A stretch of DNA of 19,240 bases, taken from contig JBMYMD010000024.1 in assembly GCA_049596955.1 (NCBI GenBank), forward strand, positions 1-19,240, written 5' to 3'. Below the pieces are notes generated by a model. It was not told the DNA's origin. It did no database searches and saw nothing but the letters and a program-made list of their open reading frames with translations. Shown piece after piece: positions 1 through 7,433 of this stretch. The first letter of the stretch is position 1. Each line of letters starts with the position of its first letter. The position numbers and the translations under genes are program-made. Source of the DNA: UBA3478 sp049596955. Lineage in GTDB: Bacteria > Bacteroidota > Bacteroidia > Flavobacteriales > Flavobacteriaceae.

Positions 1-120
1 CGATTATATACAAAAAAATATTTCTTTATAATTTTTGGAAAAGATAAATATATTTCGAAAGAGACCTATGTGAATGGACCTCATGATTATCATTTGTTTA
101 AAAAATCTAAAACTTTTTGA
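1..120 (+). CDS. Possible C-terminus of an unrecognised protein (partial, enters from left edge)
   Basis: Frame 1 of the plus strand is open from the window edge for 39 codons and stops with TGA at 118-120. The translation ends in a believable hydrophilic tail (GPHDYHLFKKSKTF), preceded by an aromatic, basic stretch (KKYFFIIFGKDKY). In DNA this AT-rich a run of 39 open codons is moderately unlikely by chance, and the residue mix looks protein-like rather than a shadow. The start lies outside the window and I do not recognise a family. Its last 31 bases overlap, tail to tail, the end of the broken epimerase fragment. It could be another polysaccharide-locus gene facing the operon, or chance. 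Confidence 0.4.
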   Translation, partial: RLYTKKYFFIIFGKDKYISKETYVNGPHDYHLFKKSKTF

Positions 121-458
121 AACCCTAGTATATTGGAATCAATATATGCCTGTGGATTTTTAAGGCTGTACCTTACACCTGCTTGAGCTGCGAGATGAAT
201 AACCATGTTAATGTTGTACTGGGATATCTTCTGCCATGTTTCAATATCATTAATATCTCCCTTTATGTATTCGAAAGATGTGTTCTTAATAGAAAACAAT
301 TGTAAAACACGCGCCTTCTTTAGATTAACATCATAATAATCGTTTTCATTATCAACTCCTACGACATTGTGCCCTTCTTTCAAAAACTTTGATGTAATAT
401 GCATTCCTATGAAGCCCGCCGCGCCTGTTATCAATATATACTCTTGATTGCTTGTCAT
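90..458 (-). pseudogene. Truncated UDP-glucuronate 4-epimerase-like protein (N-terminal third only)
   Basis: The 122 residues match the N-terminal half of the Rossmann domain of extended-SDR nucleotide-sugar epimerases, closest to the UDP-glucuronate epimerase group. Visible are the NAD-binding GAAGFIG (residues 12-18), an acidic residue ending strand 2 (D36) followed by NENDYYDVNLK, GDIND (67-71) and HLAAQAGVRYS (88-98). Family members are about 330-350 residues. This one stops after FLNK, before the catalytic S/T and YxxxK region and the whole substrate domain, so it cannot be an active enzyme as shown. Reading the remaining 89 bases in all three minus-strand frames shows no continuation (the expected next motif is an ASSSSVYG-like stretch). 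ATG at 456-458 overlaps the upstream glycosyltransferase stop by 4 bases (ATGA). It would have turned UDP-GlcA into UDP-GalA. Confidence 0.75.
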
Positions 459-1558
459 TTCGATAGTTTACGATATAAATTTATTATTTCGCCAAAAACA
501 ACTTTCTCTGAAAAGGATAAATGATAAATTTCAAAAGACTTTTGTCCCATTTTTTTTAAATCTTCTTTAAAAAGCTGAGCTATTTTTTTTGAAATAGTTT
601 GTTTGTTTACAATAAACCCATTTTGTCCATCAATTACTAAATGGTCACACCCTGGGTTGTTTGTTGTTATAATCGGCTTGGCACTTGCCATGGCTTCTAA
701 TAAAAATCTTGGGGTTCCTTCTCGATAAATAGTTGGTAATATACAAACGTCAGAGCTGCGAACTAGCTCTGCTATTTTGTTATAGTGTCCCTTAAAGATA
801 ACAAAGGGTTGACTGGTTATAAAATCTAGATTATCTTTTGTTATGCTATCTTTATTCATAGGATCTAATGAGCCTGCTATAATTAGAGAAAGCTTATTTT
901 GAAGATTTGAGGGTAAGTTCTGAATCGCATTAACAACATCCAAAAGCCCTTTAGATTTAAGTAGTCTTGACGCAAATAGAAGTTTGAGTTTCGTGTGTTT
1001 ACGGTCATCTGTATTTTTTTCCGGAAAAAAAACAAGCTCGTCAACAGAGCTGCCTCTGATTATTTTAAACAATTTAAGCCCAAGGTCTTTATGGTCGTAA
1101 TCGTTTTGAGTTATGAATAGAATTTTCAAATAATTATTCATGAATTTATAGCCTGTTTTAGTAAGGTGCTTATAGAATTTCATGGTTAATCCTTTGTTGG
1201 TGAAGGCAACTCCAAGGCCTGTTATATGGCCTATTACAACCCTAACTCTTGCCAATCGAGCCGCAAAGCAGCCTATCAGATTGGGTTGAATTCTAAAACA
1301 ATGTACTACATCAAAATTGTTTTTTTTAAAAATCCGATACAGTTTAAATAGATAATATAATTGGGACAATATTGATTTTTTTCTTACGTCACTTTGCACT
1401 GTTATTACTTTAATGCCTTTGTCATTAATCTTTTTTGAAAATCCATCATCAGGAACGATCGCATAAATCTGATGACCATTAGATTGTAGGAAAAGTGATA
1501 GTTTTATTCTTGATGAGAAGAAGTCTTTTCCTGTATTTTCAATAATTGCTATTTTCAT
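455..1558 (-). CDS. Glycosyltransferase, GT4 family
   Basis: A 367-residue GT-B glycosyltransferase, predicted to add one sugar from a nucleotide donor to the lipid-linked repeat unit at the cytoplasmic face of the membrane. The N-terminal domain begins MKIAIIENTG and holds the acceptor-side HITGLG motif (residues 111-116). The C-terminal donor domain has FASRLLKSKG (195-204), with the usual Arg and Lys for the nucleotide diphosphate. EGTPRFLLEAMA (280-291) is the ExxxxxxxE donor-binding signature, in the form common to lipid-linked oligosaccharide GT4 enzymes of the PglA type. The gene overlaps both neighbours by 4 bases (ATGA), which suggests translational coupling. Low GC and Lys/Ile/Phe-rich codon use match the block from here to about 5.9 kb. 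The sugar specificity cannot be read from the sequence. Confidence 0.9.
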   Translation of the reverse strand: MKIAIIENTGKDFFSSRIKLSLFLQSNGHQIYAIVPDDGFSKKINDKGIKVITVQSDVRKKSILSQLYYLFKLYRIFKKNNFDVVHCFRIQPNLIGCFAARLARVRVVIGHITGLGVAFTNKGLTMKFYKHLTKTGYKFMNNYLKILFITQNDYDHKDLGLKLFKIIRGSSVDELVFFPEKNTDDRKHTKLKLLFASRLLKSKGLLDVVNAIQNLPSNLQNKLSLIIAGSLDPMNKDSITKDNLDFITSQPFVIFKGHYNKIAELVRSSDVCILPTIYREGTPRFLLEAMASAKPIITTNNPGCDHLVIDGQNGFIVNKQTISKKIAQLFKEDLKKMGQKSFEIYHLSFSEKVVFGEIINLYRKLSK

Positions 1559-2388
1559 CTAAGGAATTTTCTGTCACAATACCCCACCACGTTGGCAAGA
1601 TTAACTACATATTTTACAATGAACCCTCCACCAAAAAAATATATTGGGAAAAAAATCAAAATAGAACGCAAAAATATTTTGTTTTTAATTTTAAACTCGG
1701 CCTTGCCCTGTGCATAACTTCTATGTTTTTTGAAAATTTGCTTTAGGTTTTGAGGGTTGTCCCACTTAACATCAACATTTGTATTGTAGCCAATCTTAAA
1801 ACCATGTTTTAAAGCTCTTAAAATAAAATCTGTGTCTTCTCCGGTTATATACTTAGTGTCATATCCTTTTATTTCCTCCCATACGTTCTTTTGAAAAGCT
1901 AAACTTCTCGAACTCGGTATAAAATTTTGCTTAAGATCACTAATTTTAGGGAAGAAGTGTTTAGAATAATTTTGGGCTGTTTTTGATTGTTTATTTCTAG
2001 CTGAAAAATAACCTCCAACTATATTTTTTCTAGGCTTAGATTTTATTAATAATTCGCTCATTTCTTTAACATAATTTATTGGATACTCACACCCAAAGTC
2101 AAAACATATAATTAAATCATTTTTTGATTTGGAAATGGCAATATTCCTGCCTTCCGCAATAGGACTTGAGCTATGTTTTAAATTGGCCTTTTTTGATCTA
2201 AAGACTTTTATGTTTAGTTTGTGATGTTTTTTACTGTAATGTTTGAGCTTCTCAAAGGTTTTATCAGTGCTAAAGCCATCAATAATAATTAATTCATTAC
2301 AATGTTCTGATTGGTCTATGTATGATTTAATCCAATAATCACAGGATGCTTCCTCATTGTATACCGTAGCTATTCCTGACACCTTCAT
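1555..2388 (-). CDS. Glycosyltransferase, GT2 family
   Basis: A 277-residue GT-A fold enzyme. The N-terminus shows the GT2 pattern VSGIATVYNEE (residues 3-13) and ELIIIDGFSTDKT (32-44). AEGRNIAISKSKNDLI (78-93) is followed by FDFGC (96-100), where the classical metal-binding DxD would sit. A DxGC variant occurs in a known GT2 subgroup that shares the AEGRN motif, so activity is plausible. GEDTDF (183-188) supplies the usual ED catalytic-base region. Near the C-terminus a hydrophobic stretch (about 240-265) probably associates with the membrane. ATG at 2386-2388 overlaps the upstream stop by 4 bases. It probably adds one residue of the repeat unit; donor and acceptor are unknown. Confidence 0.88.
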   Translation of the reverse strand: MKVSGIATVYNEEASCDYWIKSYIDQSEHCNELIIIDGFSTDKTFEKLKHYSKKHHKLNIKVFRSKKANLKHSSSPIAEGRNIAISKSKNDLIICFDFGCEYPINYVKEMSELLIKSKPRKNIVGGYFSARNKQSKTAQNYSKHFFPKISDLKQNFIPSSRSLAFQKNVWEEIKGYDTKYITGEDTDFILRALKHGFKIGYNTNVDVKWDNPQNLKQIFKKHRSYAQGKAEFKIKNKIFLRSILIFFPIYFFGGGFIVKYVVNLANVVGYCDRKFLR

Positions 2389-3407
2389 AAATCTAATATT
2401 TTATTATAATCGCTTTGGTCAAGCAGTTTTTCCAATCCTGGTCTCCTGTTATAGTTTTTTAAAAAGTCTAGTATGGCATTTAAGTTTTCTTTGCAGCCCC
2501 ATGGGTAGCCAAGAATTACTCCCTTATTATTGTGTTTCACATAATCAGAAATGTCTCCTAAGTTTTTACTGACTAAAATCGGAGTGTAGCTAAGTAGATA
2601 TTCTATTGCCTTAGTTGGGCAGGCCACTTGATTAATTTCGTCTTCATCTCTTAACATTAATAAAAAATCTTGTAGGTTTAAAAACTGTAATAGCTTTTCT
2701 TTGGTCACATGAATCACGCTTGTGTCAAACGACACGTTGTTTACATCAATATAATCATAAAACCATTTTTTTTCGTTTGTTGCGATCGTAAGCTTAACTT
2801 TTTTTGAGGTGACTGCATTTAGTTTTTCTATAAAATCAAAAAGCTCTGGAATTTTTTGCCAGGTCTGATTATTGCCTACATAAGCTAGTCTTAATTGGTT
2901 TGTGTCTTTATGATGTGGATCGGGCACTAAAAGGTTGAGCATTTCAATTTGAGGTATATTTTTAATTACCAATATTTTAGGTTTTACATTCCAATATTTA
3001 TAATCTAGAACTAATTTTGATTTAAATGCGTTACTTACAACAATAATTTTTTTGAAATACCTTACTGCAACTTTTTCAAAAAAGAGATAAATCTGTTTTC
3101 TTATTAAAAAATCCTTTCGAAAAGATGCATCATAAATACTCCCGTGGTAATCAAGTACACATTTATTGTATACAATGGGGTTAAGTAAAACGATTAAGAC
3201 GAGCCCTATATTCTCTAATAAAATTATTTTATTTTGTTTGTCGAAAGTTTTTAAAAACCCTTTTATAAAGGTTCTAAAAGAGTCAACACAGTAAACTTCG
3301 TGATTTACATTGTTGCTCGTATAGTGGCTTGTAATTCGATTAACTCTTACTCTGTAGCCTGAATTTTTTTTGAATGATGGGCCTGTAAAAATTAAAATTT
3401 TATTCAC
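2385..3407 (-). CDS. Putative glycosyltransferase, divergent GT4-like
   Basis: A 340-residue protein with a two-domain GT-B layout but weak signatures. The N-terminal domain starts KILIFTGPSFKKNSGYRVR and contains DYHGS (residues 86-90), then IIVVSNAFK (121-129), the pattern in which GT4 enzymes leave the first domain. The second domain starts at LRLAYVGNNQTWQK (172-185) and carries CPTKAIEYLLSYTPIL (263-278), the counterpart of the PTKxxEYL donor-site motif found in capsule glycosyltransferases. Translation begins at GTG (3405-3407), which lies inside the end of the upstream gene (8-base overlap), so initiation is likely coupled. Its place between the polymerase and two clear glycosyltransferases supports a role in building the repeat unit. 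The fold is fairly clear; the sugar is not. Confidence 0.72.
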   Translation of the reverse strand: MNKILIFTGPSFKKNSGYRVRVNRITSHYTSNNVNHEVYCVDSFRTFIKGFLKTFDKQNKIILLENIGLVLIVLLNPIVYNKCVLDYHGSIYDASFRKDFLIRKQIYLFFEKVAVRYFKKIIVVSNAFKSKLVLDYKYWNVKPKILVIKNIPQIEMLNLLVPDPHHKDTNQLRLAYVGNNQTWQKIPELFDFIEKLNAVTSKKVKLTIATNEKKWFYDYIDVNNVSFDTSVIHVTKEKLLQFLNLQDFLLMLRDEDEINQVACPTKAIEYLLSYTPILVSKNLGDISDYVKHNNKGVILGYPWGCKENLNAILDFLKNYNRRPGLEKLLDQSDYNKILDL

Positions 3408-4683
3408 CGTGTATGTTTTTTTGTAATGAGATATATACTCCCCAAATGAAAGCGATTACTGGAACCCAATAAAATGAACTTAAAACCGATATAATTAACA
3501 AAATCCTAAAAAAAACATTTCCAGTAGTAAATCTAAAAGAGTTGTAAATAAAAATTAAAAACCCAAAGAAGCCAAATTTTATCAATAAATATGAGATAAA
3601 TGTGTGTGGCTGACTTAGCTTTTTGTTTAGTAATTGCGCTTCGGGAAAGTCTGTCTTATTAAGGTTAAGGGGAAAATCATTTAGCTCGAAAAATCCGCCA
3701 TACCCTCTTCCTAAAAGAAGTGTGTGGTTTTTAAGGTCCCAAAAGCTTTTTAGCTCGTAAAGCCTTACCAGTGAACTTTTATCTAATACGCTTTCCGGAT
3801 TGAGCTTGGACTCTCTTAACACAAATGCCATAAAAGTATCTTGCTTCAACTCTTGGGGTTTTATTTTGCTTGTTGTGAGAAAAGCTCCAATAAGAATAGC
3901 GCCTAAAACTATAATCCATTTATGTTTCTTTACTTTATCAAAAATTAACCCCGTGAACAAAAAAATATCCGTTGTTGTTGCTGGAACATTAAACAATATT
4001 TTGTCTTTCTGGTCTAATTTTACAAGTAATGAAATCGCCACTATAGGAACTAAATATATGTAATTGATGCTGTATTTGAATTTTAACTCTCCAACCGTCA
4101 AATCTGAAATAATGTTAACAATAGTCAAAATAACAGTTGAATAGATCAAAATCTTGAGGTGGCTGTGAAAGCTTTTTTTATGTGATTTGTAAAATGTTAG
4201 ATTTATTCCAAAGAATAATGCTACTAGCCATCTTAAGTCTGAAACAACATAGTTGAGCATAACCATGTTGGCGATTACCCCGCTCAATTGGGACATAACA
4301 GAAAGAATCAATAATGTATTAAGAAAAGGATGGGTTTTGACTTTGAAATTTTTATTTACAATTACCAGTAGTCCATAAAAAATCATAGCCGTGGTACTAA
4401 AGCTAAATAAGAAAAGTTTTTGAGAGTGAAAAGAGTAGTACTCGAAAGCCCCTCTATATTCAATTGGTAATAAATGTAGCTCTCTAGGGCGAGCGGACAA
4501 AAGAATCCCCGAAAAAATTATTGTGATTAAAAAAGAATAGTCTAAGCCATATTTCTTAGTTAATAAAAGTGGTATGAACAAAATTATGACATTTATGACG
4601 AGAGATAGGTTATAGTCATAATAGACCACTTCATTTAATATAAAAGCTATTATTGATAAAGTCAGGGCTCTAAATAAATGCAT
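3400..4683 (-). CDS. Wzy-like polysaccharide polymerase (O-antigen ligase/polymerase type)
   Basis: A 427-residue integral membrane protein with about ten hydrophobic segments. A large polar loop lies near the C-terminus (about 273-360), bounded by GRGYGG (residues 325-330) and QPHTFISYLLIKFG (358-371). This resembles the GxGxG ... HNxxL ... G arrangement at the periplasmic loop of Wzy polymerases and O-antigen ligases, which are otherwise poorly conserved. Such enzymes join undecaprenyl-linked repeat units at the outer face of the inner membrane. ATG at 4681-4683 lies 14 bases inside the end of the flippase gene. The flippase and three glycosyltransferases around it support the Wzx/Wzy pathway. 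A ligase role cannot be excluded from sequence alone. Confidence 0.75.
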   Translation of the reverse strand: MHLFRALTLSIIAFILNEVVYYDYNLSLVINVIILFIPLLLTKKYGLDYSFLITIIFSGILLSARPRELHLLPIEYRGAFEYYSFHSQKLFLFSFSTTAMIFYGLLVIVNKNFKVKTHPFLNTLLILSVMSQLSGVIANMVMLNYVVSDLRWLVALFFGINLTFYKSHKKSFHSHLKILIYSTVILTIVNIISDLTVGELKFKYSINYIYLVPIVAISLLVKLDQKDKILFNVPATTTDIFLFTGLIFDKVKKHKWIIVLGAILIGAFLTTSKIKPQELKQDTFMAFVLRESKLNPESVLDKSSLVRLYELKSFWDLKNHTLLLGRGYGGFFELNDFPLNLNKTDFPEAQLLNKKLSQPHTFISYLLIKFGFFGFLIFIYNSFRFTTGNVFFRILLIISVLSSFYWVPVIAFIWGVYISLQKNIHGE

Positions 4684-5863
4684 TTTCTCGTTTATCTAGT
4701 ATAAACAATAATATTATATTTAATAGCCTTAAGGCGCTAAAAATTATTAAAAGATGTGTTAGATGTACCTCCATTAGAAGGCACACAACAAATCCTATTA
4801 TAAAAAGAATAACATTAATTGTTCTAAGCACTAAAAGTTTTGAAGAGGCTGTTCTAATAAAGTCTAGTTCTACATATTGGGACACAAACCTCAACGATTG
4901 AAAAAAAACAGCATAAACAATAATTTGCTCAACCAACACAAACTTGTGATTAAAAACTTTGTTGGTAAAAAAACTCATCGATATTATTACTAAAACAAAT
5001 ACTGCGCTTAGTTTAAGTTTGTGTTTTTTTATAAAAATTATCATGTTGTTCTTATAAGACCTTGTGCTCAACCCGGCTTTTAAATATAATTTTTTCATTA
5101 CGGCATCGACCAAAATCCCAATTAAATAAGAATAGCTAATTAATGTTATAAACGATGCATACTCGATTTCACCTATTAAATAAATAAAAAAAAGTATTTC
5201 AAAACGATCTATTAAAATCAAAAAAATGTTGTTCGGGCCAATTATTTTCATGTGCTTTAAAAGAGAGGTAATTCTTTTTGTTGTTTCTTTAATGGAAAAG
5301 CCATTGTTCTGGGTGGTTTTAATTAAAAAAAGTAAAGTAACAACCAACAAACATGTCCCGTATAAAATTGATATAATAATTTTTGTGCTAAGTGAAGGAA
5401 TTGTTACTATTCCCAAAATCGCAACTAATTTGATAATTGATAAATAAATTTGACTAGAAACCCCTTTATAGTCCTGTTCGTTGGCTATGCAATTTGAATA
5501 ATAAATTCTTTGGATAAGAAAAAGGCAAACGATAAAAGTTAAATCAAAAAATGATAAATTAAATAGCCCGAGAACATCAATTAAAGAGACTAGAACTAAT
5601 ATTATTATAATTTGTACAATAGAAAATTGTAAATCATTTTGAGTGTCTGAAGAAGTCTGTTTATTAAGTAATATGGCATTACTCCTTCCAAAATCTATAA
5701 ATGTGAAAATTGTGGCTGCTAAGTTAAAAACGTAGTTGATGTAGTTTATTTGGTCGTATGCGCCAAAGAAGGACAGCATTGATAACGACATAGCTCCAAG
5801 AAATGAACTGAAAAAATTTCCATAAAACAATGTTTTAATATCTCTAAATTTGAAATTAATCAC
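4670..5863 (-). CDS. Wzx-like polysaccharide flippase (MOP superfamily)
   Basis: A 397-residue, strongly hydrophobic protein with roughly twelve membrane spans and short basic cytoplasmic loops, the size and pattern of Wzx/PST exporters that flip lipid-linked repeat units across the inner membrane. The N-terminus (FRDIKTLFYGNFFSSFLGAM) fits the first span of this family, and FGRSNAILLNKQ after the second span fits the usual polar turn. Translation starts at GTG (5861-5863), overlapping the end of wecB by 8 bases; the next Met is residue 25 and would remove part of the first span, so GTG is preferred. The call rests mainly on topology and position beside the Wzy-like gene, because Wzx proteins show little residue conservation. 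Confidence 0.75.
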   Translation of the reverse strand: MINFKFRDIKTLFYGNFFSSFLGAMSLSMLSFFGAYDQINYINYVFNLAATIFTFIDFGRSNAILLNKQTSSDTQNDLQFSIVQIIIILVLVSLIDVLGLFNLSFFDLTFIVCLFLIQRIYYSNCIANEQDYKGVSSQIYLSIIKLVAILGIVTIPSLSTKIIISILYGTCLLVVTLLFLIKTTQNNGFSIKETTKRITSLLKHMKIIGPNNIFLILIDRFEILFFIYLIGEIEYASFITLISYSYLIGILVDAVMKKLYLKAGLSTRSYKNNMIIFIKKHKLKLSAVFVLVIISMSFFTNKVFNHKFVLVEQIIVYAVFFQSLRFVSQYVELDFIRTASSKLLVLRTINVILFIIGFVVCLLMEVHLTHLLIIFSALRLLNIILLFILDKRENAFI

Positions 5864-7001
5864 CTTTATTGAAAATTTTCTCTTGTGAAGTCTTCAATGA
5901 TTCTACAATTCTAGCGCAAGCCTTTCCGTCCCCGTAAGGGTTGTGAAGTTCACTCATCAATTGAAAGCGTTCTTTGTTTTCTAGCAGGTCTAACGCTTCA
6001 TTTACAATCCTTTCTTTGTTTGTCCCAACAAGGATAACTGTTCCTGCTTCTACGGCCTCTGGGCGTTCGGTATTGTCTCGCATTACCAGAACGGGTTTGC
6101 CAAGACTAGGGGCTTCTTCTTGAACCCCGCCACTATCTGTAATGATAATTTTGGAGCGATTCATTAACCAAATAAACTCAGGATAAGAAAGGGGAGACAT
6201 CAATAGTATGTTTTTTGAGTCTTTTAAATGTCTGTTTACAGGCTCTTGAACTTTGGGGTTCAAGTGGACTGGGTAAATGATTTTGACTTCGGGTTTTGCT
6301 TTCGCAATCTCTTTTAATGCCTGGCAAATCCGCTCAAAGCCCACTCCGTGGTTCTCTCTTCTGTGTCCTGTGACAAGAATCACTTCTTGGTCTGGTAAAA
6401 GGGCTTTTTTAATGCTCTCTATGTTTTCTGTGCTTAAATTTTTAACACGCATTACACTTTCAAAAAGCGCATCAATCACAGTGTTGCCTGTAACTAGAAT
6501 ATCATCTTCTGAAATATTCTCGGCCAATAAATTCTGCTTTGAAGTCTCTGTAGGGGCGAAGTGTAAGTCACAAATGCGCCCAGTTACCTGTCTATTAATT
6601 TCCTCTGGAAATGGGGAGTGTTTGTTATGTGTGCGTAGCCCAGCCTCTACATGGCAAACTTTTGCACCCCCATAGAAAGAAGCTATTGAAGCTGCCATAG
6701 TCGTGGTGGTGTCTCCGTGAACAAAAACATAATCTGGCGTAAATGCCTCTAAAATGGGTTTTAAAGACTCAATGATGGTCGCAGTAAGCGAATAAAGGTT
6801 TTGACCCGGCTTCATAAGGTCTAAATCGTAATCAGAGCTAATTTCAAAAAAATCAAGAACCTGGTCGAGCATTTCTCGATGCTGAGCTGTTACACAAACC
6901 TTTGTTTGAAAATCATCAGGGTATTTTTGGAATTCTTTTACCAAGGGGGCCATTTTAATAGCTTCAGGTCTGGTTCCAAAAATGAGTAATATTTTCTTCA
7001 T
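5856..7001 (-). CDS. wecB: UDP-N-acetylglucosamine 2-epimerase (non-hydrolysing)
   Basis: A 381-residue cytoplasmic enzyme that interconverts UDP-GlcNAc and UDP-ManNAc. The full set of family motifs is present: GTRPE (residues 9-13), HGDTTTT (95-101), HVEAGLRT (117-124), FPEEINRQ (131-138), TGHRREN (211-217, including the active-site His), SGGVQEE (290-296), RDNTERPE (308-315) and NPYGDGKA (354-361). Length is normal. The stop of the upstream nucleotidyltransferase lies 6 bases before its ATG. Base composition is intermediate between the AT-rich block that follows and the richer genes before it. No UDP-ManNAc dehydrogenase (WecC) is seen in the window, so ManNAc itself, or an acid made by an enzyme elsewhere, may be the product used. 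Confidence 0.96.
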   Translation of the reverse strand: MKKILLIFGTRPEAIKMAPLVKEFQKYPDDFQTKVCVTAQHREMLDQVLDFFEISSDYDLDLMKPGQNLYSLTATIIESLKPILEAFTPDYVFVHGDTTTTMAASIASFYGGAKVCHVEAGLRTHNKHSPFPEEINRQVTGRICDLHFAPTETSKQNLLAENISEDDILVTGNTVIDALFESVMRVKNLSTENIESIKKALLPDQEVILVTGHRRENHGVGFERICQALKEIAKAKPEVKIIYPVHLNPKVQEPVNRHLKDSKNILLMSPLSYPEFIWLMNRSKIIITDSGGVQEEAPSLGKPVLVMRDNTERPEAVEAGTVILVGTNKERIVNEALDLLENKERFQLMSELHNPYGDGKACARIVESLKTSQEKIFNKGD

Positions 7002-7007
7002 TTTAAT

Positions 7008-7433
7008 CTAATCCGTTTCCAACAACCAACTACTACTCTGTATTTTGTCTCCTAGCCCGTCTATCAGTGCAACGCCCTTTTGCTCGCAAACGGCCCGTTC
7101 GGGTATGGTGTCGTTGTTTTGGTCGCCCCCATTGGCAAAGGCCAGTTCGTGGGTTTGGCCATAGTCCTCCGCAATTTTGGCAATCGTCTGGCATACCGTT
7201 CGGTCTGGGTCTATGGAGAGTATGGCTTTGTCCACCGCTTTGATGTTGGAGACAATCAACATACGCTCTTCCTCGTCTTGGAAAGGCTTACTGCCTTTGA
7301 GCGCCCTTTGGTGGTCATTATTGACAATCACAAAAAGTTCGTCGCATAGGGCTTTGGCCATGTTGATATACTCCAAATGACCCTTGTGCAGGGGATTAAA
7401 ATAACCCGAAACGATGATGGCTTTTTTCTTCAT
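7008..7433 (-). CDS. Small HxGH-family nucleotidyltransferase (cytidylyltransferase-like)
   Basis: A 141-residue single-domain protein of the nucleotidyltransferase superfamily that includes glycerol-3-phosphate cytidylyltransferase (TagD) and the heptose-1-phosphate adenylyltransferase domain of HldE. GYFNPLHKGH (residues 10-19) carries the HxGH signature that binds the nucleotide phosphates. NGGDQ (101-105) sits at the position of the usual GGDR-like motif, and IQSSSWLLE (131-139) matches the ISSSxLR-like C-terminal motif. It should transfer CMP or AMP to a phosphorylated sugar, alditol or amino-alcohol; the substrate cannot be told. Its ATG overlaps the glmS stop by one base (TAATG), so the two are translationally coupled. 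No matching kinase or phosphatase is visible nearby. Confidence 0.82.
   Translation of the reverse strand: MKKKAIIVSGYFNPLHKGHLEYINMAKALCDELFVIVNNDHQRALKGSKPFQDEEERMLIVSNIKAVDKAILSIDPDRTVCQTIAKIAEDYGQTHELAFANGGDQNNDTIPERAVCEQKGVALIDGLGDKIQSSSWLLETD

Noticed and set aside
1..89. A frameshifted continuation of the epimerase to the left of its stop
   Set aside because: All three minus-strand frames were read; none shows the expected ASSSSVYG-like or YxxxK motifs and two hit stops quickly.
541..1330. Runs of about eight T or A (550-557, 583-590, 1320-1327, 1025-1032) as phase-variation tracts
   Set aside because: They fall in Lys- or Phe-coding stretches of a very AT-rich gene, are short, and the frame is intact through all of them.
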